From positions 1-64,000 of the forward strand of contig DASSEW010000007.1 in assembly GCA_035695065.1 (NCBI GenBank): 64,000 bases of DNA, in the 5' to 3' direction. Made by a program: the position numbers and the translations under genes. This DNA is from 66-474 sp035695065 (GTDB taxonomy: Bacteria; Pseudomonadota; Gammaproteobacteria; Xanthomonadales; Rhodanobacteraceae). The notes beneath the pieces are model-generated. The model had not been told where the DNA came from. It searched no databases and saw only the letters and a program-made list of their open reading frames with translations. Below are positions 17,250 through 25,982 of this stretch, one piece after another (the stretch's first letter is position 1; each line of letters begins with the position of its first letter).

Positions 17250-18214
17250 CGCTGCGACACCGCATTCGGTGCAGCCGCGGCGGGACGCGCGTCCTTTTGT
17301 TGCACCGGCTGCGCGGAAGCCAGCGTCGCCGGCGGCCCGACTTCCGGCGCAACTTTCGGCGGCCCGACCGGCTCGGGCTGGTCCCGCAGCAGCAGGACTT
17401 CGCCGCTGCGCGCCAGGTCGGCGGCAGGTTTGGCGCTGGCCTGCGCGAACATGCCGGAAGGATCCGGGCCGACTTTCGTGATCGTGCCGACCGGGAAGCC
17501 GGCCGGGAAACGCCCACCCAGGCCGGACGTGGAGATTCGATCACCGACTTTCACGTCCGCCGACAGCGGGATGTCGGAAACGATCAGCCGGTCCGGCGCA
17601 CCGCTGCCGTGCGCGACGCCGCGCAGGCCGGAGCGCTCGTCCACCACCGGGATCGAATGATTGCCGTCGGTGACCAGCAGCGCGACCGACGTATGCGGCA
17701 GCACCTCGACGATCTGGCCCATCACGCCGTGCGCATCGATCACGACCTGGCCGGCATGCACGCCTTCCTTCGCGCCCGCATCGATCATCACGCGGTTGCG
17801 CGCGGGGCCGAGATCCACGTCGATCAGCCGCGCCAGTTGCACGTCCATGCCGAGCATGTGGCGCGTGTCCAGCAACTGCTTCAGCCGCTTGTTCTGCTCG
17901 GCGACGGCATTCATGCGGTTGAGCCGTGCCTGCGCCAGCAGCAGCGCCTCGCGCAGATGCTGGTTGTCGTCGACCAGGTCGCGATGGCTGGTGAATGCGA
18001 CACGCAGGTTCTGCGCGGCCTCGCCCGGCCACGCGGCCACGCGGTAGATCGGCTCGATGGCCACCGACGCCGCATAGCGCGCGCGCAGCAGCCAGCCGTT
18101 GCGGTGATCCAGCACCATCAGCACGCAGGCCAGCGCGAGATAGAAGATCAGGCGCAACGTGCCCGCCGCCGCGTCGGCGAAGATCGGGGAGGATTCCTTG
18201 TGCGGGAGCGCCAT
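17246..18214 (-). CDS. mreC: Rod-shape-determining protein MreC
   Basis: A 322-residue periplasmic scaffold anchored by one N-terminal helix (about residues 17-35). A coiled coil (DNQHLREALLLAQARLNRMN) precedes the beta-barrel domain (GVMGQIVEVLPHTSVALLVT, RGVAHGSGAPDRLIV). The C-terminal 60 residues are Pro/Ala-rich and low complexity. ATG 18214 was chosen over a start 36 bp upstream because it immediately precedes the short cytoplasmic tail and helix. Confidence 0.93.
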   Translation of the reverse strand: MALPHKESSPIFADAAAGTLRLIFYLALACVLMVLDHRNGWLLRARYAASVAIEPIYRVAAWPGEAAQNLRVAFTSHRDLVDDNQHLREALLLAQARLNRMNAVAEQNKRLKQLLDTRHMLGMDVQLARLIDVDLGPARNRVMIDAGAKEGVHAGQVVIDAHGVMGQIVEVLPHTSVALLVTDGNHSIPVVDERSGLRGVAHGSGAPDRLIVSDIPLSADVKVGDRISTSGLGGRFPAGFPVGTITKVGPDPSGMFAQASAKPAADLARSGEVLLLRDQPEPVGPPKVAPEVGPPATLASAQPVQQKDARPAAAAPNAVSQR

Positions 18215-18392
18215 GTCCGGAGAGTGAAGTCGGCGGCCGGGCCGCCCCATGAAGAGTCAAGAGCAAAGAGGGGAAGCCATGTCGGGCGGCTTCTCCTCTA
18301 CAACGGGCACGGCGAGCGACTTTACTCTTTACAGCGGACCCGGTGGGCGACTTTCCCCACAGGCGGCGATGACGTGCATGACCTGCTTCACA

Positions 18393-19439
18393 TCACTCGG
18401 ATGCGAAGAAGTCACTGCCATGCTGGTCGATCAGTTCCAGCGCACGGCCGCCGCCACGCGCCACGCAGGTCAACGGATCGTCCGCGACCTGCACGTGCAG
18501 GCCGGTCTCTTCGGAGATCAGCCGGTCGAGGTCGCGCAGCAGCGCGCCGCCGCCGGTCAGCATGATGCCGCGTTCGGCCACGTCCGCGCACAGTTCCGGC
18601 GGGGTCTGCTCCAGCGCCGAACGTACCGCGGCGACGATGCCGGCCAGCGGTTCATGCAGTGCTTCCAGCACTTCATCGGAGCTGATGGAGAACATGCGCG
18701 GCACGCCTTCGGCGAGGTTGCGCCCGGAGACTTCCAGCTCGCGCACGTTTTCCTGTTTGAACGCGCAACCGATCTCGACCTTGATCCGCTCGGCGGTGGA
18801 TTCGCCGATCAGGGTGCCGTGGTTGCGGCGCACGTAATTGATGATCGCGTCGTCGAAGCGGTCGCCGCCGATGCGCACCGACTGCGAATAGACGATGCCG
18901 TTGAGCGAGATCACCGCCACTTCCGAAGTGCCGCCGCCGATGTCGAGCACCATCGAACCGCGCGCCTCGTGCACCGGGATGCCGGCGCCGATCGCCGCGG
19001 CCATCGGTTCCTCGATCAGGAACACGTCGCGCGCACCGGCGCCTTCGGCCGATTCCTTGATCGCGCGGCGCTCGACCTGGGTCGAACCGCAGGGCACGCA
19101 TACCAGCACGCGCGGGCTCGGGCGCAGGAAGCGCGAGCGGTGCACGGTCTTGATGAAGTACTGCAGCATCGCCTCGGTCATGGTGAAGTCGGCGATCACG
19201 CCATCCTTCATCGGCCGCACGGTGACGATGTTGCCCGGCGTGCGGCCGAGCATGCGCTTGGCCTCGCTGCCGACCGCCGCCACCGCGCGCGGGCCACCGG
19301 GGCCGCGATCCTGGCGAATCGCGACGACCGAAGGTTCATTGAGGACGATGCCCTGGCCGCGCACGTAGATCAGCGTGTTCGCGGTGCCGAGGTCGATCGA
19401 GAGGTCGTTGGAGAAGATGCCGCGGAACAGTTTGAACAT
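18393..19439 (-). CDS. mreB: Actin-like rod-shape protein MreB
   Basis: A 348-residue bacterial actin that forms membrane-associated filaments and directs side-wall synthesis. The N-terminal amphipathic MFKLFRGIFSNDLSIDLGTA, the phosphate-1 loop (DLGTANTLIYVRGQGIVLNE), the phosphate-2 motif VLDIGGGTSEVAVISL and the adenosine motif MLTGGGALLRDLDRL are all present. It leads the mreBCD-mrdA-rodA cluster, with 178 bp between it and mreC. A sigma-70-like promoter is predicted at 19490-19518. Confidence 0.97.
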   Translation of the reverse strand: MFKLFRGIFSNDLSIDLGTANTLIYVRGQGIVLNEPSVVAIRQDRGPGGPRAVAAVGSEAKRMLGRTPGNIVTVRPMKDGVIADFTMTEAMLQYFIKTVHRSRFLRPSPRVLVCVPCGSTQVERRAIKESAEGAGARDVFLIEEPMAAAIGAGIPVHEARGSMVLDIGGGTSEVAVISLNGIVYSQSVRIGGDRFDDAIINYVRRNHGTLIGESTAERIKVEIGCAFKQENVRELEVSGRNLAEGVPRMFSISSDEVLEALHEPLAGIVAAVRSALEQTPPELCADVAERGIMLTGGGALLRDLDRLISEETGLHVQVADDPLTCVARGGGRALELIDQHGSDFFASE

Positions 19440-19489
19440 GCGCGAGCGGGCTCGTGAAGGCGGTGTGAGACAGGGGGAATGAACGCCGC

Positions 19490-19518
19490 AGTCTAGTGAG
19501 CCCGATCCGCGCCCGCAA
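19490..19518 (-). promoter_or_regulatory. Predicted sigma-70 promoter for mreB
   Basis: Read on the minus strand, TTGCGG (19518-19513) and TAGACT (19495-19490) are 17 bp apart, and the -10 box is about 50 bp before the mreB ATG. Matches are 4 of 6 for each hexamer. This is a pattern match only. Confidence 0.4.
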
Positions 19519-19583
19519 GCGCGCGGAGGTTAAAAAAGCCTTGTTGCATGCGGGTTCCGGCGGGGTCGTGATGGTGGTCACGC

Positions 19584-19662
19584 AAACAATCCCTTCCCCC
19601 GCTTGCAAGAGCGCCATCCATGGCCGAGAGCTCCGTGGTGCCCGTAGGGCGGATGGGGGGAA
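19584..19662. repeat. Degenerate family A repeat before the PfkB kinase
   Basis: It contains CCTTCCCCCGCTTGC and later GTGCCCGTAGGGCGGATGGGGG, the same order of phrases as the copy at 9696-9808, but the hairpin arms have decayed. It lies upstream of the kinase gene in the mreB-kinase divergent region. Confidence 0.5.
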
Positions 19663-19718
19663 TACTTGCGAAATCGCTGCTGCTACGATCGCGGATCGCT
19701 CTACCGGGGAACCACGCA

Positions 19719-20657
19719 ATGCCTGCTGCCCTGATCTGCGGCTCGATGGCTTACGACACCATCATGGTGTTCGGCGACCGCTTCAAGAACCACATCCTGC
19801 CGGACAAGGTGCACATGTTGAACGTGTCGTTCCTGGTCCCGCAGATGCGCCGGGAATTCGGCGGCTGCGCCGGCAACATCGCCTACAACCTCAAGCTGCT
19901 CGGCGGCGATCCCTTGCCGCTGGCCACCGTCGGGCAGGACTTCGATCCCTACCGCAAGCACCTCGCCGCCTGCGGCATCCGCATGGACGGCCTGCGCGAG
20001 CTGCCGGACACCTTTACCGCGCAGGCGTTCATCACCACCGACCTCGACGACAACCAGATCACCGCCTTCCATCCGGGCGCAATGATGCGCAGCCACGAGA
20101 ACCACGTGCGCGACATCGCCGATATCGCCTTCGGCATCGTCGCCCCGGACGGGCGCGACGGGATGTTGCAGCACGCGCGCGATTTCGCCGAACGCGGCGT
20201 GCCTTTCATCTTCGATCCCGGCCAGGCGATGCCGCTGTTCGACGGCGAGGAATTCCGCGCCTTCATCGAGCAGGCCGATTACGTCACCGTCAACAGCTAC
20301 GAAGCGAGCCTGCTGCAGGAACGCACCGGCTGGTCGGAAGCCGAGATCGCGCAGCGCGTGAAGGCCTATATCGTGACGCACGGCGGCGAAGGCTCGGCGA
20401 TACACACACGCGACGAGGTTTTCGAGATTCCAACGGCAACGCCGCGCGCCGTCACCGATCCGACCGGCTGCGGCGACGCCTATCGCGCAGGACTGATTTT
20501 CGGCTTGATGAAAAATTGCGATCTGCCGACCGCAGGCCGCATGGCCTCACTGATGGGCGCGCTGAAAATCGCGCATCCCGGCACGCAGAACCAGCGGTTC
20601 ACGTACGCGGAATTCGCGGAGGAATTCCGCAAGCAGTTCGGGTATTCGCTGGCCTAA
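19719..20657 (+). CDS. PfkB-family carbohydrate/nucleoside kinase, adenosine-kinase-like
   Basis: A 312-residue ribokinase-like enzyme that transfers phosphate from ATP to a sugar or nucleoside hydroxyl. The N-terminal signature GGCAGNIAYNLKLLGG and the C-terminal anion-hole and catalytic-base motif DPTGCGDAYRAGL are intact; the Asp of GCGD is the base. Bacterial proteins of this subgroup are often labelled adenosine kinase, but substrate cannot be proved from sequence. ATG 19719 is preceded by GGGGAA. A family A repeat begins three bases after the stop and may act as its transcript end. Confidence 0.85.
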   Translation: MPAALICGSMAYDTIMVFGDRFKNHILPDKVHMLNVSFLVPQMRREFGGCAGNIAYNLKLLGGDPLPLATVGQDFDPYRKHLAACGIRMDGLRELPDTFTAQAFITTDLDDNQITAFHPGAMMRSHENHVRDIADIAFGIVAPDGRDGMLQHARDFAERGVPFIFDPGQAMPLFDGEEFRAFIEQADYVTVNSYEASLLQERTGWSEAEIAQRVKAYIVTHGGEGSAIHTRDEVFEIPTATPRAVTDPTGCGDAYRAGLIFGLMKNCDLPTAGRMASLMGALKIAHPGTQNQRFTYAEFAEEFRKQFGYSLA

Positions 20658-20659
20658 AT

Positions 20660-20709
20660 CTCCCTTCTCCCGCTTGCGGGAGAAGGTGCCCGAAGGGCGG
20701 ATGAGGGTG
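20660..20709. repeat. Short family A repeat after the PfkB kinase
   Basis: CTTCTCCCGC/GCGGGAGAAG forms a hairpin followed by GTGCCCGAAGGGCGGATGAGGG, a compact copy of the element at 9696-9808. It lies directly behind the kinase stop codon. Confidence 0.75.
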
Positions 20710-20785
20710 TCGCGCACAAAGTGCGCGGCTTTCGTATTTGCTAGTACGACATCCATGTCTTTTTTCCGCGCCGTCCCACGGCGCG

Positions 20786-20812
20786 GGTTACTTTCCTTTC
20801 GGGAAAGTAACC
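20786..20812. repeat. Hairpin of the GGTTACTTTC type
   Basis: GGTTACTTTCC (20786-20796) pairs exactly with GGAAAGTAACC (20802-20812) around a 5-nt loop and is followed by AAAGCCACGGCGCC. This motif is familiar from intergenic repeats of Xanthomonadales; only one copy is seen in this window. Confidence 0.6.
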
Positions 20813-21076
20813 AAAGCCACGGCGCCGGCATGACGGTCTCGCCAACGTCCGGTTGGCTCGACTCCCCTGCGCTTCTCGCCGGGCGCGCGCCGGCGCGAAC
20901 TCGCACATCCTTGTGCTCAGACAGTCGCGCCTTTCCCGCGCGCCCGGCTGCGATGCTCGGCGTCATGCGACGGCGCCGGAGCTCACTTCGACACGGCCAT
21001 CCATGGCCTGCAATGGTTTGCATCCCCCGCCTGATACTGCTTGCGATAATATCGAAAGCGTCGAGGGGAGACTCTT

Positions 21077-21583
21077 ATGCAAACCTTCTTTATAGCTCTG
21101 GCCACAGTCATAGGACCCATTGCCGCAGTCGTAATTACGCGCCTCATGGATGATCGCAAAGCACGAGAGATGAGGCGCTACTCTGTGTTCTCTACCCTCA
21201 TGGCTCTGCGCGGGCTAAGCATCCATGCTGAGCATGTGCGCGCACTCAATTTGGTCCAGTTAGAGTTCGCAAAAAACTCTCAGGTCATCAATTCATGGCG
21301 GAATTTCGTTAACCATGTGGAGACCGATGCAACTGTAGACCCGACCTCTTGGAACATGAAATACCGGGATCTACTGAATCAACTGTTGGTTGATATTGCG
21401 AAAGATCTAAAAATTCAAAGTAACGAGATCGACTTGGCGCGCGGCGGCTATTACCCAAGAGGCTGGGCATTCCAAGAAGAGCGAATTCAAGCCGCCCAAG
21501 AGTTCGTGCAGGGGCTTTCCAGCGGCACGAAAGCAGTGCCGGTCAAACTAGTTGAGGCGGGAGCAACGATCCTGACTCAGTAG
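21077..21583 (+). CDS. AT-rich orphan protein with N-terminal membrane helix (DUF6680-like)
   Basis: A 168-residue protein with one N-terminal transmembrane helix (residues 3-21, FFIALATVIGPIAAVVITRL), then a basic DDRKAREMRR stretch and a soluble helical domain (FSTLMALRGLSIHAEHVRALN). It resembles the DUF6680 family of small membrane proteins of unknown function; this is a recollection of pattern, not a search result. GAGGGGAG at 21063-21070 is a good ribosome-binding site. Base composition is clearly lower in GC than its neighbours and codons such as AAA, ATT and GAA are common, which suggests recent gain. It lies between a repeat-rich gap and lpdA. Confidence 0.65.
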   Translation: MQTFFIALATVIGPIAAVVITRLMDDRKAREMRRYSVFSTLMALRGLSIHAEHVRALNLVQLEFAKNSQVINSWRNFVNHVETDATVDPTSWNMKYRDLLNQLLVDIAKDLKIQSNEIDLARGGYYPRGWAFQEERIQAAQEFVQGLSSGTKAVPVKLVEAGATILTQ

Positions 21584-21613
21584 GCAATCGGCTCGAAATG
21601 AAGACCCGAAGAA

Positions 21614-23428
21614 TTACTTCTTCGGCACGTACAAATCCGTGATCGTGCCTTCGAACACTTCCGCCGCCATGCCGACGGATTCGGAAAGCGTCGGGTGCGG
21701 GTGGATGGTGAGGCCGATGTCGGCCGCTTCCGCGCCCATCTCGATCGCGAGCGCGATTTCGGAAATCAGGTCGCCCGCGTGCACACCGACGATGCCGCCG
21801 CCGAGCACGCGTTGCGTCGCATTGTCGAAGATCAGCTTGGTGAAGCCTTCGCTGCGATCCATGCCCAAGGCGCGGCCTGAGGCCGCCCACGGGAATTTCG
21901 CCACGCCGACGTCGAACTTCTTTTCCTTCGCCTCGCGCTCGGTCACGCCCACCCAGGCCACTTCCGGATCGGTGTAGGCCACGCTCGGGATCACGCGCGC
22001 GTCGAAGGCGCTCTTGTGGCCGGCGCAGACTTCGGCCGCCACTTTTGCTTCGTGCGTCGCCTTGTGCGCCAGCATCGGCGGGCCGACGATGTCGCCGATG
22101 GCGAAGATGTGCGGCACGTTGGTGCGCAGTTGTTTGTCGGCGGGAATGTAACCGCGCTCGGTGACATTCACGCCGGCCTTGTCCGCACCGATCTTCCTGC
22201 CGTTCGGCACGCGGCCGACCGCGCACAGCACGCGATCGAATACCTGCGGTTTCGGCGCGTTGTCACCTTCGAATACCACTTCGATGCCGTTCTTCTGTGC
22301 TTTCGCCGAAGCCACTTTCGTCTTGAGATGGATGCCGGCGTAGCGCTTGGAAATGCGTTGTTGCAGCGGTCGCACCAGGTCGGGATCGGTACCGGGCATC
22401 AGCTGGTCGAACAATTCGACCACAGTCACTTCCGCACCGAGCGCGTCGTACACGCAGGCCATCTCCAGGCCAATGATGCCGCCGCCGATCACCAGTAGCT
22501 TCTTCGGAATTTCGCCGAGCATCAGCGCATCGGTCGAATCCATCACGCGCGGATCGCCCCACGGCAGGCCGGGCAGTTTCACTGCCTGCGAACCCGCGGC
22601 GATGATGCATTGTTCGAAACGAACGAGCTTCCTGCCTTCGCTCGTCTCCACTTCGATCTCGTGCGGCGACACGAAGGTGCCCGTGCCGCGCACGCCGCGC
22701 ACCTTGCGCTGCTTCACCATCGCGGCGAGCCCGCCGGTGAGCTTGGCGACCACGCCGTCCTTGAACGCGCGCAGCTTGTCGAGTTCGATCTTCGGCTTGC
22801 CGAACACGATGCCGTGTTCGGCCATCAGTTCGGCATCGTTGATCAAATCGGCCGCGTGCAGCAGCGCCTTGGACGGAATGCAGCCGACGTTGAGGCACAC
22901 GCCGCCGAGCCGCTCGTAGCGTTCGATCAGGATGGTGTCGAGGCCGAGATCGGCGGCGCGGAACGCGGCGGTGTAACCGCCGGGGCCGGAGCCGAGCACG
23001 CAGACCTGGCAATCGAAGTCGGGCTTGCGACCGGTGGATGGACTCCCTCCCCCGCTCGCGGGGGAGGGTTGGGGTGGGGGTGTCGCTTGCCGCGCATTTT
23101 CCGCTGCGGCGATTTTGGAACCGCCCCCCTCTGCCTTCGGCATCTCCCCCCGCTGCGCGGGGGGAGAATTCTTTTCATTGGATGATTCGGCGCCGGACTC
23201 CACCACCGCAATCACGCTGCCCTCGGAAACGTTGTCGCCTTCCTTGACGCGCAGTTCCTTGATCGTGCCCGCGGCGGAGGCCGGGACTTCCATGGTCGCT
23301 TTCGCCGATTCCAGCGTCAGCAGGCTCTGGTCCTTTTCGACCTTGTCGCCGACCTTCACCAGCACCTCGATCACCGGCACGTCGGAGAAATCGCCGATCG
23401 CGGGGACTTTCAGTTCGATCGTGGCCAT
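21614..23428 (-). CDS. lpdA: Dihydrolipoyl dehydrogenase with N-terminal lipoyl domain (PDH E3)
   Basis: A 604-residue E3 component that reoxidises dihydrolipoamide and reduces NAD. Residues 1-80 are a lipoyl domain; the lipoylated Lys is in TLESAKATMEVP. A linker at about residues 88-135 is encoded by a family A repeat. The flavoprotein part begins with GSGPGGYTAAFRAADLG, and its redox disulfide lies in GGVCLNVGCIPSKAL. The C-terminal interface has the catalytic His in HPHPTLSE. Start ATG 23428 gives the canonical MATIELKVPAIGDF. The gene follows aceF on the same strand with a 4-bp gap. Confidence 0.95.
   Translation of the reverse strand: MATIELKVPAIGDFSDVPVIEVLVKVGDKVEKDQSLLTLESAKATMEVPASAAGTIKELRVKEGDNVSEGSVIAVVESGAESSNEKNSPPAQRGEMPKAEGGGSKIAAAENARQATPPPQPSPASGGGSPSTGRKPDFDCQVCVLGSGPGGYTAAFRAADLGLDTILIERYERLGGVCLNVGCIPSKALLHAADLINDAELMAEHGIVFGKPKIELDKLRAFKDGVVAKLTGGLAAMVKQRKVRGVRGTGTFVSPHEIEVETSEGRKLVRFEQCIIAAGSQAVKLPGLPWGDPRVMDSTDALMLGEIPKKLLVIGGGIIGLEMACVYDALGAEVTVVELFDQLMPGTDPDLVRPLQQRISKRYAGIHLKTKVASAKAQKNGIEVVFEGDNAPKPQVFDRVLCAVGRVPNGRKIGADKAGVNVTERGYIPADKQLRTNVPHIFAIGDIVGPPMLAHKATHEAKVAAEVCAGHKSAFDARVIPSVAYTDPEVAWVGVTEREAKEKKFDVGVAKFPWAASGRALGMDRSEGFTKLIFDNATQRVLGGGIVGVHAGDLISEIALAIEMGAEAADIGLTIHPHPTLSESVGMAAEVFEGTITDLYVPKK
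23043..23166. repeat. Family A repeat inside the lpdA linker
   Basis: The left hairpin CCCTCCCCCGC/GCGGGGGAGGG (23045-23068) and the right hairpin CTCCCCCCGC/GCGGGGGGAG (ending 23166) match the aceF copy in order and orientation, with a slightly longer middle. The element is read through in frame and encodes Pro/Ala/Gly-rich linker between the lipoyl and FAD domains (PPAQRGEMPKAEGG and PPPQPSPASGGG). Confidence 0.85.
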
Positions 23429-23432
23429 CGCG

Positions 23433-24800
23433 TTACACCAGCAGCCGGCGCAGGTCGCCGAGCACGCGTGACAGATACGCGGCGAAGCGCGCGGCATCGG
23501 CGCCATCAATCACGCGATGGTCATAGGACAGCGACAGGGGCAGCATCAGCCGCGGCTCGAACGCGCTGCCGTTCCACACCGGCTGCATGCTTGAGCGCGA
23601 CACGCCCAGGATCGCCACTTCCGGCGCGTTGATGATCGGCGTGAACGACGTGCCGCCGATGCCGCCCAGCGAAGAAATCGAGAAGCAGCCGCCGGACATG
23701 TCATTGGGCGAGAGCTTCCTGTCGCGCGCCTTCTTCGAGATCTCGCCGAGTTCGCTCGCCAATTCCAGCAGGCCCTTGCGATCGGCGTCGCGGATCACGG
23801 GCACGACAAGGCCATCGAGCGTGTCCACGGCGATCCCGATGTGGAAATATTTTTTCAGCACGAGTTTTTCGCCGGAAGCATCCAGCGAAGCATTGAACTG
23901 CGGGTACTGCTTCAGCGCCGCGACCGCCGCCTTGATCAGGAACACCAGCGGCGTGATCTTCACTTCCTTGTTTTCCGCACCGAGCTGCTTGCGGAACGCT
24001 TCCATGTCGGTGATGTCGGCGGATTCGTGCTGGGTGACGTGCGGGATCATCGCCCAGTTGCGCGCGAGGTTGGCGCCGGAAAGTTTCTTGATGCGCGAGA
24101 GCGGCTTCTCCTCGATCGCGCCGAATTTCGAAAAATCCACCTGCGGCCAGGGCAGCAGATTGAGTCCGCCACCGCCCGATGCCACGTGCGAGGTCGCGCC
24201 GCCGGCGAGCGCCGACTTCACGAACGCCTGCACGTCCTCTTTCGTGATGCGACCACCGCGCGCCGAACCGTGCACGCGCGCGATGTCCACGCCCAGCTCG
24301 CGCGCGAACGCGCGCACCGCGGGACTGGCGTAGGGCACCTTGTCCGGCGCCACCGTGTCGGCGTCGAAGGGAACCGGCGGCGAGCGCGGGGCCTCCTGAC
24401 TCCCTCCCCCGCTCGCGGGGGAGGGTCGGGGTGGGGGCGATGATTGCGATGAACTGCCCCCCTCCGCCTTCGGCACCTCCCCCCGCTGCGCGGGGGGAGG
24501 ATTCACAGCTGGAGCCGCTGCGGAAGCAGAAGCTTTCGACGCAGCGGGTGAAGCAGCACCATCGCTCTCGATCACCGCGATCACGCTGCCGCGCGAAACG
24601 GTGTCGTTCTCCCTCACCTTGACTTCGCGCACCGTGCCGGCGAAAGGCGCGGGCACTTCCATCGTGGCCTTGGCCGACTCCAGCGTGACCAGCCCCTGGT
24701 CCTTCTCGACCCGGTCGCCGGGTTTCACCAGCACTTCGATCACCGGCACGTCGGTAAAATCGCCGATGTCCGGTACGGTGGCTTCTCGCGTGTCGGTCAT
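23433..24800 (-). CDS. aceF: Dihydrolipoyllysine-residue acetyltransferase (PDH E2)
   Basis: A 455-residue core protein of the pyruvate dehydrogenase complex that transfers acetyl groups from lipoyl-Lys to CoA. It has one lipoyl domain (residues 1-80, Lys in TLESAKATMEVP), a linker from a family A repeat, a peripheral subunit-binding domain (ASPAVRAFARELGVDIARVHG) and the catalytic domain with SYDHRVIDGADAARF, whose His and Asp are catalytic. ATG 24800 gives MTDTREATVPDIGDF. It has one lipoyl domain where E. coli has three. The E1 gene aceE is about 19 kb away at 43574-46453. Confidence 0.95.
   Translation of the reverse strand: MTDTREATVPDIGDFTDVPVIEVLVKPGDRVEKDQGLVTLESAKATMEVPAPFAGTVREVKVRENDTVSRGSVIAVIESDGAASPAASKASASAAAPAVNPPPAQRGEVPKAEGGSSSQSSPPPRPSPASGGGSQEAPRSPPVPFDADTVAPDKVPYASPAVRAFARELGVDIARVHGSARGGRITKEDVQAFVKSALAGGATSHVASGGGGLNLLPWPQVDFSKFGAIEEKPLSRIKKLSGANLARNWAMIPHVTQHESADITDMEAFRKQLGAENKEVKITPLVFLIKAAVAALKQYPQFNASLDASGEKLVLKKYFHIGIAVDTLDGLVVPVIRDADRKGLLELASELGEISKKARDRKLSPNDMSGGCFSISSLGGIGGTSFTPIINAPEVAILGVSRSSMQPVWNGSAFEPRLMLPLSLSYDHRVIDGADAARFAAYLSRVLGDLRRLLV
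24400..24499. repeat. Family A repeat inside the aceF linker
   Basis: A 100-bp element with the same two hairpins and orientation as the lpdA copy. It is translated as PPPAQRGEVPKAEGG and PPPRPSPASGGGS, replacing the usual Ala/Pro linker between the lipoyl and subunit-binding domains. The reading frame is the same as in lpdA, so the encoded peptides are nearly the same. Confidence 0.85.
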
Positions 24801-24867
24801 GCTCGTCCCTTGGCTCGATGCAGCAGGCGCAGACCGCAGAGTTTCGCGCATTCGCGCAGCCGCGTCA

Positions 24868-25725
24868 TCACGGACGCAATTCCGCCTGCGTCGGACTGAT
24901 CACCTGCTTGACGGTGATTTCGTGCTGCGAAGAGGGTGCGCTGACGCCTTCGGCTTCGAACTTCTCCTTCACGGCGCGCATGAGACCGGTCTCCGCTTCC
25001 CACAGATCGGCCACGTGCGCCCAGGCGCGGATCATCAACTGGATGGTTTTCGTACCCGCGTCCAGCGAGCACACCCACACCCCGGGCGCGGGCTCCTTCA
25101 GGATGCGCGGGTCGTTCGCGCACAGGTCCCGCACCAGCCGGATCGCGCGGCCGATGTCTTCGGTGTAGGCGATGCCGATGGTGATCTCGAAGCGGCGCTG
25201 GCCGAGCCGGTTGTAGTTGATGATCGCGTCGCCACCGACCTTCGCGTTGGGCACGATCGCCTGGCGGTTGTCCGGCATCGTGAGATACGTCTGCATCAAA
25301 TCGACGCGCTCGACCGTGCCCATGATCGCGCCGAACTGCACGAAGTCGCCGACCCGGAACGGCCGGAACAGGATCAACAGCACGCCCCAGGCGAGGTTCG
25401 ACAGCGAGCTCTGCAGGGCGAGCCCGATCGCAAGGCCCGCCGCGCCGACCGCGGCGATCAACGAAGCGCTCGGCAATCCGACCAGTTGCAACAGGCTGAC
25501 CACGAGCAGCACGATCAGCACGCCGTAAATGCCGTTGCGCAGGAAGCCGATCAGGGTGGGATCGAGGTGTCCGCGTTGCAGGCCGCGCCGCAGCAGGTTG
25601 GCGAGCTGGCCGATGACCCAGATGCCCACCACCAGCAGCACGATCGCGCCGGCGAGGCGCAAGCTGAAATGGGCGATGCGCTCGGGCAACTTGGGCAGGT
25701 TCAGGCGGAGCAACAGGTCGTGCAT
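24868..25725 (-). CDS. MscS-family small mechanosensitive channel
   Basis: A 285-residue inner-membrane channel protein that releases osmolytes on hypo-osmotic shock. Three hydrophobic helices (about 20-45, 65-90, 95-125) are followed by the pore-lining TM3 (AAVGAAGLAIGLALQSSLSN) and the beta domain start (RPFRVGDFVQFG). The C-terminal alpha/beta domain is complete. I chose ATG 25725 (MHDLLLRLN) because GGAG stands 6 bp upstream; a GTG four codons earlier is possible. The size matches E. coli MscS (286). Confidence 0.93.
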   Translation of the reverse strand: MHDLLLRLNLPKLPERIAHFSLRLAGAIVLLVVGIWVIGQLANLLRRGLQRGHLDPTLIGFLRNGIYGVLIVLLVVSLLQLVGLPSASLIAAVGAAGLAIGLALQSSLSNLAWGVLLILFRPFRVGDFVQFGAIMGTVERVDLMQTYLTMPDNRQAIVPNAKVGGDAIINYNRLGQRRFEITIGIAYTEDIGRAIRLVRDLCANDPRILKEPAPGVWVCSLDAGTKTIQLMIRAWAHVADLWEAETGLMRAVKEKFEAEGVSAPSSQHEITVKQVISPTQAELRP

Positions 25726-25982
25726 GCGGATCTCCACGCGCGGTCCATAAGCCTAGCATCCATGCCGAATCCTCCCGCCGCCGCGATCTTTGCCACAGCC
25801 GGCGTACGCATGACGTGCACATCACACTTGATACAAATTGTGAACTGAACGGGTGATTGCCGCGAAACGTGAACGCGTGCGCCCTATCGCGGCAGCACGA
25901 GCCTAGAATGAAGAATTCGCGCGAGTGATCCCGCGCAGTGGAACGGAAACCACACGAGCTCTGAAGGAACAGGCACTCCCGC

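Larger units (their letters stand above)
20658..21076. other. Gene-poor, repeat-bearing stretch
   Basis: These 419 bp carry a family A repeat (20660-20709) and a second type of hairpin (20786-20812). The rest shows no frame with a credible start; the apparent open frames have low-complexity Arg/Ala/Pro translations. The end leads into the ribosome-binding site of the AT-rich gene at 21077. Confidence 0.5.

Noticed and set aside
25800..25860. A possible CRP site (TCACA...TGTGA) before the GAF-GGDEF gene.
   Set aside because: The half sites are in the wrong order and 13 bp apart instead of 6, so it does not match the CRP consensus.
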